Positions 9,808 to 18,797 of a stretch of DNA of 64,000 nucleotides are shown in pieces; the first letter of the stretch is position 1; each line of letters begins with the position of its first letter. The notes beneath the pieces are model-generated. The model searched no databases and had not been told where the DNA came from. It saw only the letters and a program-made list of their open reading frames with translations. The stretch is from Chloracidobacterium validum (GTDB taxonomy: Bacteria; Acidobacteriota; Blastocatellia; Chloracidobacteriales; Chloracidobacteriaceae): assembly GCF_018304825.1 (NCBI RefSeq), contig NZ_CP072649.1, positions 930,001-994,000 on the forward strand, read 5' to 3'. The translations under genes were made by a program, and so were the position numbers.

Positions 9808-10449
9808 TCAAACGGTGGATGAAGCAGCAACGGGGCTGGATTCAAGCCGGCGGCCGGCACCGTTCAGGAGCCGTTGCATCCACGCGCGAGACAGCGCTAG
9901 GTTTCGATTCGCCGTGCGGAGTGACACCCCGAGCGTCGTGGCAATCTCTTGATTGGTGAGACCACCGAACGCATGCAACTCGAAGACGCGCCCAAGGTGC
10001 GGGTCATGCGCTTCCAAGTGCTGCAGGGCTTCATGCAGGGCCAGAATTTCCGGGATGGGAAGCTCCTTCGCTGGCCACTGTCCGTCGAGCTGAGCTGGGC
10101 GGTTGCCCGCGCCACGCTTGGCAGATGTGGCAGCGCGGGCGTAATCCACGAGAATGTGTCGCATGACGCGACTCGCCAGGCTGAAGAATTGCTGCCGGTC
10201 GGTCACGCTGACGCCTTTGCAGTTGGCAAGCCGGAGGTACACCTCGTGAACCAGCGCCGTGGTTTGCAGCGTATGACCAGGCTGCTCACGCCGCATGTGC
10301 GCGTGCGCCAGATGGCGTAGCTCGGCATATACCTCTTCAATGAACTGGCTGAAGGCAACTTGACCAGTGGGTGGCGTAAAACATCGATTAGGAGCATCAG
10401 CCGGAGTCTTGGGAGGATTGGCTTTTCGGAGCGTCGTAGCGTTGGGCAT
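9808..10449 (-). CDS. ECF-type RNA polymerase sigma factor (acidobacterial Sig-70_X6-like)
   Basis: 213 residues from the ATG at 10449; the longer frame to 10527 adds an unlikely N-terminus. Region 2 is seen in the stretch from FIEEVYAELRHLAHAHMRRE through TALVHEVYLRL to the MRHILVDYARA promoter-melting helix. Region 4 is the helix-turn-helix around LTNQEIATTLGVSLRTANRN. The HMRRE and ALVHEVYLRL motifs are typical of the sigma family that is fused to or adjacent to Ser/Thr kinase genes in Acidobacteriota and Planctomycetes. It precedes the transmembrane kinase by 46 bp. No anti-sigma gene is visible, which fits control by the kinase in place of an anti-sigma, though this is inferred. Confidence 0.93.
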   Translation of the reverse strand: MPNATTLRKANPPKTPADAPNRCFTPPTGQVAFSQFIEEVYAELRHLAHAHMRREQPGHTLQTTALVHEVYLRLANCKGVSVTDRQQFFSLASRVMRHILVDYARAATSAKRGAGNRPAQLDGQWPAKELPIPEILALHEALQHLEAHDPHLGRVFELHAFGGLTNQEIATTLGVSLRTANRNLALSRAWMQRLLNGAGRRLESSPVAASSTV

Positions 10450-10913
10450 AGGGGTATCCCTCACTTGTGCACATCGGCGTCCAAGCAACAACAACCAACA
10501 CCCTTGTGGTGGAGCAGCTTGATGCAAGGGCCCGCAGATGTTCTACCTCACAAGTACATCATGGGTTATGATTTCTCCAGTACTACAACGTAACAATCCG
10601 CACCCTTCTTCCGACTATATCCTGATCCACATGGGGCATAAATGTCCCTTTGAAACCTTCCCGGCCCTGGAGACAGGGCTTCCCACCCATTCTAGTCAGT
10701 GGTCCGTGCAAAACCGGACTTACCTCGGCGGGGCAAGGTTCGGGGAGCACGGCAGGGAGGCGGGCTTTTAGGCGGTCTCGGCAGGCAAGACTACCTGCCG
10801 GTAGGAGCGCAACAGTGACGTAACACAGCCGATAACCTGGACACAGGTCGAGCCGCCCAAACCCAGCCGTGGGACTCAGAGCCAGTAACAATCAAAGCGT
10901 GGGAGTTTAGTTT
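10450..10913 (+). promoter_or_regulatory. Divergent intergenic region with a hairpin-rich leader before the cell-wall hydrolase
   Basis: 464 bp without a credible gene between the ECF sigma gene and the hydrolase. Three hairpins stack in the 135 bp before the hydrolase start: CGGCAGG/CCTGCCG (10779-10800), ACCTG-GACA-CAGGT (10835-10848) and CCCA-GCCG-TGGG (10862-10873). A GGGAG ribosome site follows about 10 bp before the ATG. Two divergent promoters must lie here but no clear -35/-10 pair could be picked out. No known riboswitch consensus fits. Confidence 0.35.
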
Positions 10914-12704
10914 ATGACGGTCCGCACACAGCAGGTCAGTCGAACGTCTCAGGTACAACGCAACCCAGCAACACCAGCAACCGTCGCTTCCCGGCCACAG
11001 ACGGCTGAAGTCGTGACAGCTACGTCCCAGGAAGCGGCTGCCCGGCGGGCAGAGCTGTCCTTGGCCGGCACAGCGACGCGCGCCCGACTGACGTCAGAAC
11101 TCATCTACGATGGGACACGTCCGGCGCCCGGCACAACTAACACCAATGCGGCCCGCCCGGTCGAGGCGCCTCTGCGCGGACATCCGAACCACCGCACGGC
11201 GGAAATCTATAACAACGTCATCAACCAGTTTGCCGTGGCGCATAACCCGCGTTATGCCATCCGTGATTCCAGCGGTGACGGCATCAAGGATACCTTTTGT
11301 AACATTTTTGTCTGGGACGTTACCCGCGCCATGGGGGCTGAAATTCCCCACTGGGTGGACAAGCGGACGAACCAACCCACCACCGTGTATAACTACAGCC
11401 AAAGCCGTGAACTTGATGCCAACAGCACAATGGTCTGGCTGCGCAACCACGGGGCACAGCATGGCTGGCGGCCGGTGAGTGCCGAAGAGGCCCAGCGTCT
11501 GGCCAATGCGGGACACCCGACCATGGTTGGTTGGCAAAATCCACGCGGCATTGGGCATGTGGCTATCGTGCGCCCCGGCCAGATCAACGAACGTGGCCCG
11601 GCGATCGCGCAGGCCGGTTCACGGAATGTCAACTATGCTCACGTGCGAGATACCTTCGGCAATGTTCCGGTTGAATACTGGGTCAATGACCAGGGACGCG
11701 CAACCGCCGGGCCGGCACCCCAACCAACACCACCGGCTTCCCAGCCACTGCCCCCGGCTGCCCCACCGCCAACTGGCGTGCCACAGGAAACATTACGCCA
11801 AGGTAACCGTGGAGAGTCCGTACGCCTCCTCCAGCAATCCCTCATCCGGTTGGGCTATATGACTGAAGCCGCCTACAACACCGGCCCGGGCATCTTCGGC
11901 CCACGTACTGATGCGGCCCTGCGTGCTTTCCAGCGGGATGCGGGCATCACGGTGGACGGCATCTACGGTCCCCAAACCCGACAGGCGCTGACGCAGGCAC
12001 TGGCACGCCAGGCGGGAGCGACCAGTTATACCGTCCGCCCCGGCGATACACTCTCCGTCATTGCCCAGCGGTATCGAACCACCGTTGATGAACTGGTGCG
12101 ACTCAACGGCATCCGCAACCCTAACCTCATTTATCCGGGGCAGGTTCTCCGGTTGCCGGGCACGGGGCCAACGCCTCCACCGCCAGCGCAACCGCCAAGT
12201 GTTGGCGGGACAACTCCGGTCGGGCAGATTCCACGTACCGGTAACGCCTTCATTGATCGGATTGCGGCCGATGCCATTCGTAACCAACGCGCCACCGGTG
12301 TGCCGGCTTCCGTCACGATTGCCCAAGCCATTCTGGAAAGTGGGTGGGGACGTTCAGCATTGGCGCAGCAAGCCAATAACTTTTTTGGTATCAAGGGAAC
12401 GGGTCCGGCCGGGTCGGTCACGATGCGAACGCGCGAGGTTATCAACGGCCAGTCGGTGTACGTCAATGCGCAGTTCCGCAAGTACAACACACCGCAGGAG
12501 TCCTTTGCCGACCATGCGCGGTTGTTTACGCAAAGCCGGCGCTACGCCGAAGCCATGCGGCATACCAGTGATCCCTTCCGTTTCGCTGCTGAAATCCACC
12601 GGGCTGGTTATGCCACCGATCCTGACTACACTCGCAAGCTTCATGACCTGATGCGGCAATACAATTTGACGCAGTTTGACGTGATTGCGCGTCAAACACC
12701 ATAG
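10914..12704 (+). CDS. Four-module peptidoglycan hydrolase: CHAP-like, PG-binding, LysM and glucosaminidase
   Basis: 596 residues. After a Thr/Arg-rich N-terminus without any hydrophobic signal, residues of about 90-250 resemble a CHAP/NlpC-like cysteine peptidase, with a candidate cysteine near residue 129 ([10 protein letters not shown]) and a candidate histidine in [12 protein letters not shown] Pro-rich linker leads to a peptidoglycan-binding-1 domain (about 298-360, with [13 protein letters not shown] and GIYGPQT). A LysM follows (about 370-418), and then a FlgJ-type glucosaminidase (about 440-590) with the catalytic-Glu segment [12 protein letters not shown] and the NNFFGIKG motif. Known family roles give peptide and glycan cleavage of murein. 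The lack of a signal peptide is unusual for such an enzyme. A hairpin terminator follows. Confidence 0.9.
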   Translation: MTVRTQQVSRTSQVQRNPATPATVASRPQTAEVVTATSQEAAARRAELSLAGTATRARLTSELIYDGTRPAPGTTNTNAARPVEAPLRGHPNHRTAEIYNNVINQFAVAHNPRYAIRDSSGDGIKDTFCNIFVWDVTRAMGAEIPHWVDKRTNQPTTVYNYSQSRELDANSTMVWLRNHGAQHGWRPVSAEEAQRLANAGHPTMVGWQNPRGIGHVAIVRPGQINERGPAIAQAGSRNVNYAHVRDTFGNVPVEYWVNDQGRATAGPAPQPTPPASQPLPPAAPPPTGVPQETLRQGNRGESVRLLQQSLIRLGYMTEAAYNTGPGIFGPRTDAALRAFQRDAGITVDGIYGPQTRQALTQALARQAGATSYTVRPGDTLSVIAQRYRTTVDELVRLNGIRNPNLIYPGQVLRLPGTGPTPPPPAQPPSVGGTTPVGQIPRTGNAFIDRIAADAIRNQRATGVPASVTIAQAILESGWGRSALAQQANNFFGIKGTGPAGSVTMRTREVINGQSVYVNAQFRKYNTPQESFADHARLFTQSRRYAEAMRHTSDPFRFAAEIHRAGYATDPDYTRKLHDLMRQYNLTQFDVIARQTP

Positions 12705-12727
12705 CACCCTCGTTCAAAAGGGTTTAT

Positions 12728-12754
12728 CGGCGACCGGTAGCTTACCGGTCGCCG
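12728..12754 (+). terminator. Hairpin terminator after the cell-wall hydrolase
   Basis: A perfect 12-bp stem (CGGCGACCGGTA / TACCGGTCGCCG) with a GCT loop starts 24 bp after the stop codon. The downstream tract is only modestly T-rich (TTACCCTTCTCTTT). On the minus strand an A/T tract also flanks it, so it may serve the minus-strand operon as well. Confidence 0.7.
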
Positions 12755-12839
12755 GTTACCCTTCTCTTTGGATTCTGGCGCGCGATCCTAGCCGGGCGGT
12801 TAGCCTCGTATCTTCTGTCTTGTGCAAGTTGCGTCCGGC

Positions 12840-13260
12840 AACATAGGGCGAATGGCCAACGCGAAGCCATATCGCCGATTGGTAAGCGGGGCGAGGTTGA
12901 AGTTCTTGTCTCGTTACGTTCGGCATGAATCTTGATGTGGAAAACGCCATAGGGAGCCCAACAAAGCTGGTGAGCTTGAATTCCCTGATGATGTGACGGC
13001 CGACGACAAACGTGTGTCTGCCTTGATCACCCGGAAGGCACATCCTGTGCTGTGATGTAGAGCAAGCCAGAACAAGCCGCGATCGTAGTGGACGCGGATA
13101 TCGTAGCTGCCCCACCTAAACATCATCACCAACTGATAGAAAATCTCGAACTGCGCACGTTAGCTTCGGTGGCAGCCAAGTCTGGCTTCCAGTCGAGATA
13201 GATGATTCCAACCTAGCACGTCAGCCTGCGGATTCGATAGCTTACAGATGCGCCACTTCA
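12840..13260 (-). pseudogene. Decayed copy of the C-terminal part of the adjacent TPR/PH-like gene
   Basis: No single frame stays open, but translated minus-strand pieces match the neighbouring gene at 13369-14397 in order. SNPQADVLG matches TNPRAFSMLG of the TPR, a piece reading YDIRVHYDRGLFW matches FRVRHDHDGFFS, and a third frame reads HTFVVGRHIIREFKLTSFVG against HTFAATRDIIREVKLNSFVG. The DNA also aligns by eye, for example GCAGCCAAGTCTGGCTTCCA against GCCGCCAAGTCTGGCCTCCA. At least two frame changes are needed. It lies directly downstream of the intact gene in the same orientation, as expected for a tandem duplication that later decayed. Exact ends are uncertain. Confidence 0.8.
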
Positions 13261-13368
13261 CACGGATCACCCTTATTTCTAGCATCGAACGCAAGCAAAT
13301 GTGTCTCCGGTTGTGGAAGTGGACTACACCCCCGCCAGGCAAAAAACGGCAGCCCTGGTGGTCCGTAG

Positions 13369-14397
13369 CTAATCTCGATACAACCGGTTCATCTCCTGCC
13401 CGGCATCGTACAGCCGCACAGCAAGTTCAGCCTCGTACCGTTGGTTGCTGCCCGGAGCAAAGTTGAAGTTTTTCACCTTGTTTTGTTCGGAACGAACCTT
13501 GATGTGAAATGCCCCATACTCCGACCCGACAAAACTATTGAGTTTGACTTCCCGAATTATATCGCGAGTAGCGGCAAAAGTGTGCTCGCCATCATCCGCT
13601 CGGAAGGTAATGTCGTTGGCGCTTATAAAAAGCGACCCCACGCAAAACGTACTGAAGAATCCATCGTGGTCGTGGCGGACGCGGAAGATGGCATTTCCCC
13701 CCAAAGCCATCGCGCGTCGCATGTTGGACTCCGCTGCCGCCAAGTCTGGCCTCCAATAAAGGTACGTCATGCCCAGCATCGAAAAGGCCCGTGGGTTGGT
13801 GGGTTGTAAGCTTGCCGCAGTGGTGAAGTGTCGGATGGCGAGATCGAAATCATCCGCCCGCACGGCGGCCAAACCCTGTTCAAAAACGTCATCGTAGTCT
13901 GGCTCAGGCGGCTTTGGGGGCGGGTGACGAATCGGTGTTCCTGATAATCTGGATGAGGTTGATGGCTCCGATGGTGGGTTAGGCGTGGGAGCGTCCGTCT
14001 CGTTGTTTGTGGCATCGGCTGACACCGTGCCACGATAGTTGGCACCTACGGCCAGCAGTATCTCTGGTGTCGCTCCGGCTGCCAGAAGTTCTTCTTCCAC
14101 ATCGGGCGTCAGGCTGAAATCCACACCCCGGCGTTCAATTTCACGCACCAACTCCGCCGTTGAGAGTCCGTTGATTCGCAGGGCGTTGATGAGGGCTGTC
14201 CTCCGAATGGGACGTTTGACCGGTCCAGACCGCCGGCTATCAGTTCGGCGATTTGACTGGGCGAACGCGACCATCCCGTGGTCATTGGTTGGTAGCGTCT
14301 TTGACTGGCTTGTGGTCTGTGGCATGAGCCAAACCAACCCGGCCAAGGCAGCCACGGCAAGAACTTGGAAATGGAAGCAAAAAGCCGGTTGTTTCAT
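13369..14397 (-). CDS. Membrane-anchored or secreted TPR protein with PH-like C-terminal domain
   Basis: 342 residues from the ATG at 14397, preceded by GAGGTGG. A hydrophobic N-terminal segment acts as a signal peptide or anchor. Residues of about 60-115 form a small helical domain (LINALRINGLSTAELVREIE ... GVDFSLTPDVEEELLAAG) that I associate with acidobacterial signalling proteins. A Pro/Ser-rich linker, two TPR units and a C-terminal beta-rich, PH-like domain (FISANDITFRADDGEHTFA ... DIIREVKLNSF) follow. It is the last gene of the protease, phosphatase and kinase operon, 28 bp after the kinase gene, so it may be a substrate or partner of that kinase. Function is otherwise unknown. Confidence 0.8.
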   Translation of the reverse strand: MKQPAFCFHFQVLAVAALAGLVWLMPQTTSQSKTLPTNDHGMVAFAQSNRRTDSRRSGPVKRPIRRTALINALRINGLSTAELVREIERRGVDFSLTPDVEEELLAAGATPEILLAVGANYRGTVSADATNNETDAPTPNPPSEPSTSSRLSGTPIRHPPPKPPEPDYDDVFEQGLAAVRADDFDLAIRHFTTAASLQPTNPRAFSMLGMTYLYWRPDLAAAESNMRRAMALGGNAIFRVRHDHDGFFSTFCVGSLFISANDITFRADDGEHTFAATRDIIREVKLNSFVGSEYGAFHIKVRSEQNKVKNFNFAPGSNQRYEAELAVRLYDAGQEMNRLYRD

Positions 14398-14425
14398 GAC
14401 TGACCACCTCTTTTTCAGCGATGGC

Positions 14426-15847
14426 TCACTGGTCGAGGGCTTCGAGCGCCTTGCGCCGGCGGCGCTCACGCTCACTCACGCCGGACTGGTCCTTGCCAGT
14501 GCGCTTTGGTGGTTGTTTTTTGGGCGCGACTTCTTCAGACGTACTGGGCGGCTCTGGGCTGATGACGCCGCCGCTCCGTGGTGGCAGAACATCGGGAATC
14601 AAGACGCCCGGTGGGTCAGACCGAGATGGTGGAGGAACCTCTAGGGGATCCCTCTCCGGTGGGGGTAACGCAGTGTTTGTAGCTGGTGGAAGTGATATGG
14701 CTTCTTCATGGCTTGGCGGCTGGGAAGCTGCCGGGGTACGACTTTCCGGTACGGCCCCGCCGCGATGCACCCACACATAAGCCAACGTTGCCAACACAAA
14801 TACCAAGGCCGCGACACCGGCGAGACTCCACGCAATCACCTTGAGCCAAACATCACTTGATTTGGTAGCAACGACCGGACTCGGGGGGAGTGCCGTTTGG
14901 TGAAACGGTGGCAGCATCTTGCTGGCCGCGGGCGATGGGCTGGGCGGTGGGCAAATCGGAGATGTCAGTCCGTTGGATGTACCTGAGAGCGATAACGCCA
15001 CACGCACATCGCTTGGTATGGCAGCTAGGCTGGGAGTGGTTGCGGCAACCAGCGCCAGTTTGAATTCGCCTGCCGTCTGAAAACGCCGATTAGGGTCTTT
15101 TTCAAGGGCCCGCAAGACAACCTGTGCGACGATTTCGGGTATGTCCGGGGTAAAAACACGCGGCGGCGGTGGTGAAGCCTGAATATGGGCCTGGAGCAAG
15201 GCATACTCACTATCTGCGGCAAACGGCACCCGCCCCGTCAGCATTTCATACAGCAAGATGCCAAGCGAGTAGATGTCGCTGCGAGCGTCGGTTTCTTTTC
15301 CCTGAATTTGTTCGGGCGACATATATTCGAGTGTGCCGACGATTGCGCCAACGCGCGTCTGATGACTGCTGCCCAACGCGCGTGCAATGCCGAAGTCCAT
15401 GACTTTAGGCGTCCCGTCCGGCAGCACCATGACATTGGACGGCTTGATGTCACGGTGAATGATGCCTTGCCGATGGGCATGGCCGATGGCGTCCAGGACG
15501 CCGGAAAAGAGCGGCACAGCCATGGGTAGTGGCATCGCCCCGCGCTGTTGCAGCAATGTCTCCAGCGAAGTGCCAGGCAGAAACTCCATCACCATGGCAA
15601 ACTGCTGATTGCCAATCGGCAGGAACCCATAGAGCGTCGCAATGTTTGGGTGATTCAGCTTCCCTAACAGCACGGCCTCGGTGCGAAATCGCTCAATAAG
15701 CTGCGGGTTGGCGACCAGTTCGGGTTTGAGCACTTTGATGGCCACCGGACGGTCGAGCATCACATCCACGCCTTGGTACACCGTGCCCATGCCCCCAGTG
15801 CCGAGGCAAGCGGTGACGCGGTAGGTTCCAATCACACTGCCAATCAC
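14426..15847 (-). CDS. Transmembrane Ser/Thr protein kinase
   Basis: 473 residues starting at a GTG that overlaps the phosphatase stop in the sequence GTGA, which implies translational coupling; GAGGGT lies just upstream. The kinase domain covers about residues 8-270: glycine loop GTGGMG, ATP lysine K38, catalytic HRD at 131-133, DFG at 151-153 and the YMSPEQ motif, all intact. A Ser/Pro-rich segment leads to one transmembrane helix near residues 350-378. A Pro-rich tail outside the membrane ends in a basic stretch. Together with the PP2C phosphatase and FHA protease genes just upstream, it forms a phosphorylation cassette. Confidence 0.94.
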   Translation of the reverse strand: MIGSVIGTYRVTACLGTGGMGTVYQGVDVMLDRPVAIKVLKPELVANPQLIERFRTEAVLLGKLNHPNIATLYGFLPIGNQQFAMVMEFLPGTSLETLLQQRGAMPLPMAVPLFSGVLDAIGHAHRQGIIHRDIKPSNVMVLPDGTPKVMDFGIARALGSSHQTRVGAIVGTLEYMSPEQIQGKETDARSDIYSLGILLYEMLTGRVPFAADSEYALLQAHIQASPPPPRVFTPDIPEIVAQVVLRALEKDPNRRFQTAGEFKLALVAATTPSLAAIPSDVRVALSLSGTSNGLTSPICPPPSPSPAASKMLPPFHQTALPPSPVVATKSSDVWLKVIAWSLAGVAALVFVLATLAYVWVHRGGAVPESRTPAASQPPSHEEAISLPPATNTALPPPERDPLEVPPPSRSDPPGVLIPDVLPPRSGGVISPEPPSTSEEVAPKKQPPKRTGKDQSGVSERERRRRKALEALDQ

Positions 15848-16701
15848 GACCCTACCCTCACTTCTCGGGTTTCGCGTGGAACGGCGGGTGACGGAACGTC
15901 CACATGCGAAGCCCCGTTCTGATAGGACGCCCACACGATACCAACGGTCACGTTGTCCGGGCCACCACGTGATCTGGCCAACTCAACCAACCGCTGGCAC
16001 GCTTCCTCTGGCGCTAGTTCATGCGCAAGCGCACGCATCTCGTCGTCAGTGACTAAGTCATGCAGTCCATCTGAAGTCAGTAAAAACCGGTCGCCGCAGC
16101 ACACTCGGAGCGGACGCTGCCACAGACTTGGCGTGAGGTCTGGTTTTGTCCCAAGGGCTTTGAGTAAGACATTTTTCTCTGGATGCTGCTCGGCCGCGGC
16201 GCGCGTCATTCGCCCTGCGCGGACATAGGCCATGACCTCTGAATCGTCTTCAGTCATCTGGTAGATGCTGCCGTCTCGAACCAAATACAGACGAGTATCA
16301 CCAACGTGGGCGGCAAAGGCCTCGTCGCCCCGGATGACGAGCGCCGTGCAGGTCGTGCCCATGCCACGGAGCGCTGGACGACGTTGAGCCGTTTCCCAAA
16401 TCATGCGGTTGGCCTCGACAAATGCCTGGCGTAGAACCGCCTCTGGTTCGCCCGATTCGGCGTAATACACATGGCGCACAATCTCGGCGGCCATCTGGCT
16501 GGCGATTTCACCACCGACGTGGCCGCCCAGTCCGTCGGCAACCAATGCCAGCATGCCTTTGCGCGCGGCTTCCAAGCTTGTAGGCGGTGGGCTTTCATAA
16601 AGCGCAAAGTCTTCGTTGACTTGGCGCCGACAGCCGACATCGCTCAACATGGCGATTGTCAACTTTGGATACGTAACGGAAACATTACCTACGCTCCGCA
16701 T
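15844..16701 (-). CDS. PP2C-family Ser/Thr protein phosphatase (PrpC/Stp1-like)
   Basis: 285 residues, ATG preceded by AAGGAG. Metal-dependent phosphatase that would reverse the action of the co-encoded kinase. The family motifs appear in order: DVGCRRQVNED (residues 21-31), the metal-binding ADGLGGHVGGE (about 55-65), GMGTTCTAL, HVGDTRLYL, LLTSDGLHDLV and the final GGPDNVTV. The start follows the protease gene by 30 bp, and the stop overlaps the kinase start by three bases. No transmembrane segment is visible, so it is cytosolic. Confidence 0.95.
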   Translation of the reverse strand: MRSVGNVSVTYPKLTIAMLSDVGCRRQVNEDFALYESPPPTSLEAARKGMLALVADGLGGHVGGEIASQMAAEIVRHVYYAESGEPEAVLRQAFVEANRMIWETAQRRPALRGMGTTCTALVIRGDEAFAAHVGDTRLYLVRDGSIYQMTEDDSEVMAYVRAGRMTRAAAEQHPEKNVLLKALGTKPDLTPSLWQRPLRVCCGDRFLLTSDGLHDLVTDDEMRALAHELAPEEACQRLVELARSRGGPDNVTVGIVWASYQNGASHVDVPSPAVPRETREVRVGS

Positions 16702-16731
16702 ACGCTACTCCTTGTGACTTGGCAACCGGCG

Positions 16732-18495
16732 CTAACGACCAGCAGGATTCATTAGCTCCAACCCATAACGAATCGGCACGGCGTAGGTGACACGCTCCGC
16801 TCCGGCGTTGAATACCGCCACGACCCGCCCGCGGTTATCGAAGACCGGTCCACCGCTGTTACCAGGTCCGGTTGAGTTGATGGAAAGCTGATAGCTGTCG
16901 CCCATCACACTGACGACACGGTCACGTCCGGCAGCAGTCGTTGAGGTGTCATCCCGCAGCAGCGCACTAATCACACCGGAACTGACCGTGACATTGGGAA
17001 CAACCCGCGTCTGTGCCTCGCGGTTGAAGAGGTCCTTTGACGCAATGACGCCATACTTTTTCGGTGTAAGGCCTGGATAGCCCAGGACCGTCACACTGTC
17101 GCCCGGCTTAATGTTGTCGTAACTGTCAAACAGTTCGACAGGCTTGATCCGCCCAGGAACACCGATTTTGACCAAGGCAACGTCATGGCGATCCGAGGCC
17201 ACGGAAAGCTGTCCTAGGATACGCTGCGTTTTGTTGGCAAACGTCGCGTAAAGGTAGTCATTGCGGCCCTCAAACCCACCCTGGAGAAACTTCCCACCGG
17301 CTTGCTTGGTTTCACTGGGCACCCATTCGGGCAACTGCGTCAGAAAACTGACGTTGCCAGTCCGGACATCAAAGACCATCCCGGTTGCGTCTGGAAACTC
17401 GTAACGTGACTTCCAGCTTGCCGCAACGTGACGGTTCGTGAGGATGAAGCCTTCTTCACCGACGACAAAACCCGTGCCGGTGTGCTCACCGCCGATGGGC
17501 CGGTTGCCGTCGGGGCGGGTCGTCAGCCAGGGTTCAGTCGTTCCATCCTCGAGCCGGACAAACAGCGGCATGCCATCCCGGAAACAGTGGTACAACTGTT
17601 GACCGGTTTGGGTGTAAATCAGCTTCCAGCCAACTTCGAGATACACCACCGCAGCTGAGTTTGCCGCCGCAATAGCGCTTGGGTCCAGTGGCGCATCCGC
17701 TTTTTGGCGCTCGACTTCTGAACGCGCGGCTTCTGCCTGCTGCTTGACCCGCTCAGCATGTTCCTGAGTGGCAGCGATTTTCGTATCGACTTGTTTCTGC
17801 TGCTTGTAACCGAGATAGCCCAGGTAACCAACCACGCCCGCAACAATGACGAGCACCAGCGATGCCACAAGGACAATGGTGAGGCGGTTATCGCTCTTGG
17901 CCTGGCCGATCATCCGCTCAACGGTGGCTTTCCCAATCCCACCGCCGGGTGCAGTCGGCAACGGAACCGGCGTTTGAAAGTTTCCGGGGATGCTGCCGGT
18001 CGGTGGCACAGACGCTGGCATGACAGCCATTGGTGACGGACCGTTGGGTCGGGCATCTGCTACACGGGTCGCCTTGGGTGGCGGGGTCAGCGCTTCGCCG
18101 GCAATGCGCGTGGGACGCAGAGCTTCAGGTGGGTGCGGCTCAACGTCAAACATGAACTCCGGTCCACCGGGTCCGAGCTGGACGACATCGCCTGGATAAA
18201 GCCGAACCGGAGCCGCAATCCGCTGCCGATTGACATAGGTTCCATTTCGGCTGCCAAGGTCTTTCAGGGTAAAGATTGGAGGATCGCCACTTTCAATGTT
18301 GATTTTCGCATGGTGACGGCCCACCAAGTCGTCACGGTCTGGGTCATAACGCACTTGGCAGCCACTGTCGCGCCCGATGTCAAGTTCGGTGAGATGCGCA
18401 ATTCGAAACTCCTCAACCTGATTGACGCGCGAACCGCTCAGATGACGCAGAAGAATTTTGGTAACGGTTGGTGAAGCGTAGGTTGACGTGGCCAT
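16732..18495 (-). CDS. FHA domain protein fused through a transmembrane helix to a trypsin-like serine protease
   Basis: 587 residues; AAGGGAGA precedes the ATG. Residues of about 12-115 form a cytoplasmic FHA phosphothreonine-binding domain with GRD at 41-43, the GRHHAK segment at 59-64 and GSRNGTYVN at 81-89. A Pro-rich linker leads to one transmembrane helix at about 206-230 and a coiled coil to about 265. The extracytoplasmic part is a trypsin-like protease with the full triad H356 (TNRHVA), D438 (RHDVALVKIG) and S547 (GPGNSGGP). The architecture suggests that phosphorylation inside the cell is linked to proteolysis outside. It heads the four-gene operon with the PP2C phosphatase, the kinase and the TPR/PH-like protein. 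Confidence 0.92.
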   Translation of the reverse strand: MATSTYASPTVTKILLRHLSGSRVNQVEEFRIAHLTELDIGRDSGCQVRYDPDRDDLVGRHHAKINIESGDPPIFTLKDLGSRNGTYVNRQRIAAPVRLYPGDVVQLGPGGPEFMFDVEPHPPEALRPTRIAGEALTPPPKATRVADARPNGPSPMAVMPASVPPTGSIPGNFQTPVPLPTAPGGGIGKATVERMIGQAKSDNRLTIVLVASLVLVIVAGVVGYLGYLGYKQQKQVDTKIAATQEHAERVKQQAEAARSEVERQKADAPLDPSAIAAANSAAVVYLEVGWKLIYTQTGQQLYHCFRDGMPLFVRLEDGTTEPWLTTRPDGNRPIGGEHTGTGFVVGEEGFILTNRHVAASWKSRYEFPDATGMVFDVRTGNVSFLTQLPEWVPSETKQAGGKFLQGGFEGRNDYLYATFANKTQRILGQLSVASDRHDVALVKIGVPGRIKPVELFDSYDNIKPGDSVTVLGYPGLTPKKYGVIASKDLFNREAQTRVVPNVTVSSGVISALLRDDTSTTAAGRDRVVSVMGDSYQLSINSTGPGNSGGPVFDNRGRVVAVFNAGAERVTYAVPIRYGLELMNPAGR

Positions 18496-18797
18496 GGCGA
18501 TTTCTCCCTTCTTTGTTTGACAGAGAAAGAGACCACAGCGTACCGGTCGCAGCGTGATCTTCCCTCACCCTTTCAAGCGCAAAAAAGTTGTCAGCCATGC
18601 CAAGTGAGGAAAAATTTTTTAGGAAAAGTTTAGGCATCTGGTTGGTGTCCACACCACGTGTCCACGACTTGAAAAAGATGTGGAAAGTTTATGGTTGGCA
18701 AGGCTGGATCAGCACCACCTCACAGAATGCTGGAGGGGGCAGCGGACACCTTGGTTGGCGTCCGCGGCCCCCTCCCGGGCGCGGATAATGCGGGTAG
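18496..18797. other. Non-coding gap between the giant gene and the FHA protease gene
   Basis: 302 bp with no credible ORF. The part near 18600-18640 is AT-rich for this genome, with a run of A then T at about 18608-18620, and may hold the promoter of the FHA protease operon, although no convincing -35/-10 pair was found. The other end holds the large hairpin downstream of the giant gene. Confidence 0.4.
18732..18775 (-). terminator. Large GC-rich hairpin downstream of the giant secreted protein gene
   Basis: Arms 18732-18750 and 18757-18775 are complementary at 17 of 19 positions around a six-base loop; each arm contains GGAGGGGGC or its complement. It lies 22 bp after the stop of the giant gene. 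There is no T-run on the minus strand, so it may stop transcription poorly and instead protect the 3' end of the 8-kb mRNA. Confidence 0.6.

Noticed and set aside
10840-10900. Resemblance to a GEMM-I c-di-GMP riboswitch (CCCAAACC ... GGGACTCAGAGCC)
   Set aside because: Two bases of the core differ, the GNRA loop is absent, and there is no space for the second stem before the start codon.
12756-13115. 119-codon minus-strand ORF as an independent gene
   Set aside because: Its middle matches the C-terminus of the neighbouring TPR/PH-like gene while its ends do not; it is part of the frameshifted copy.
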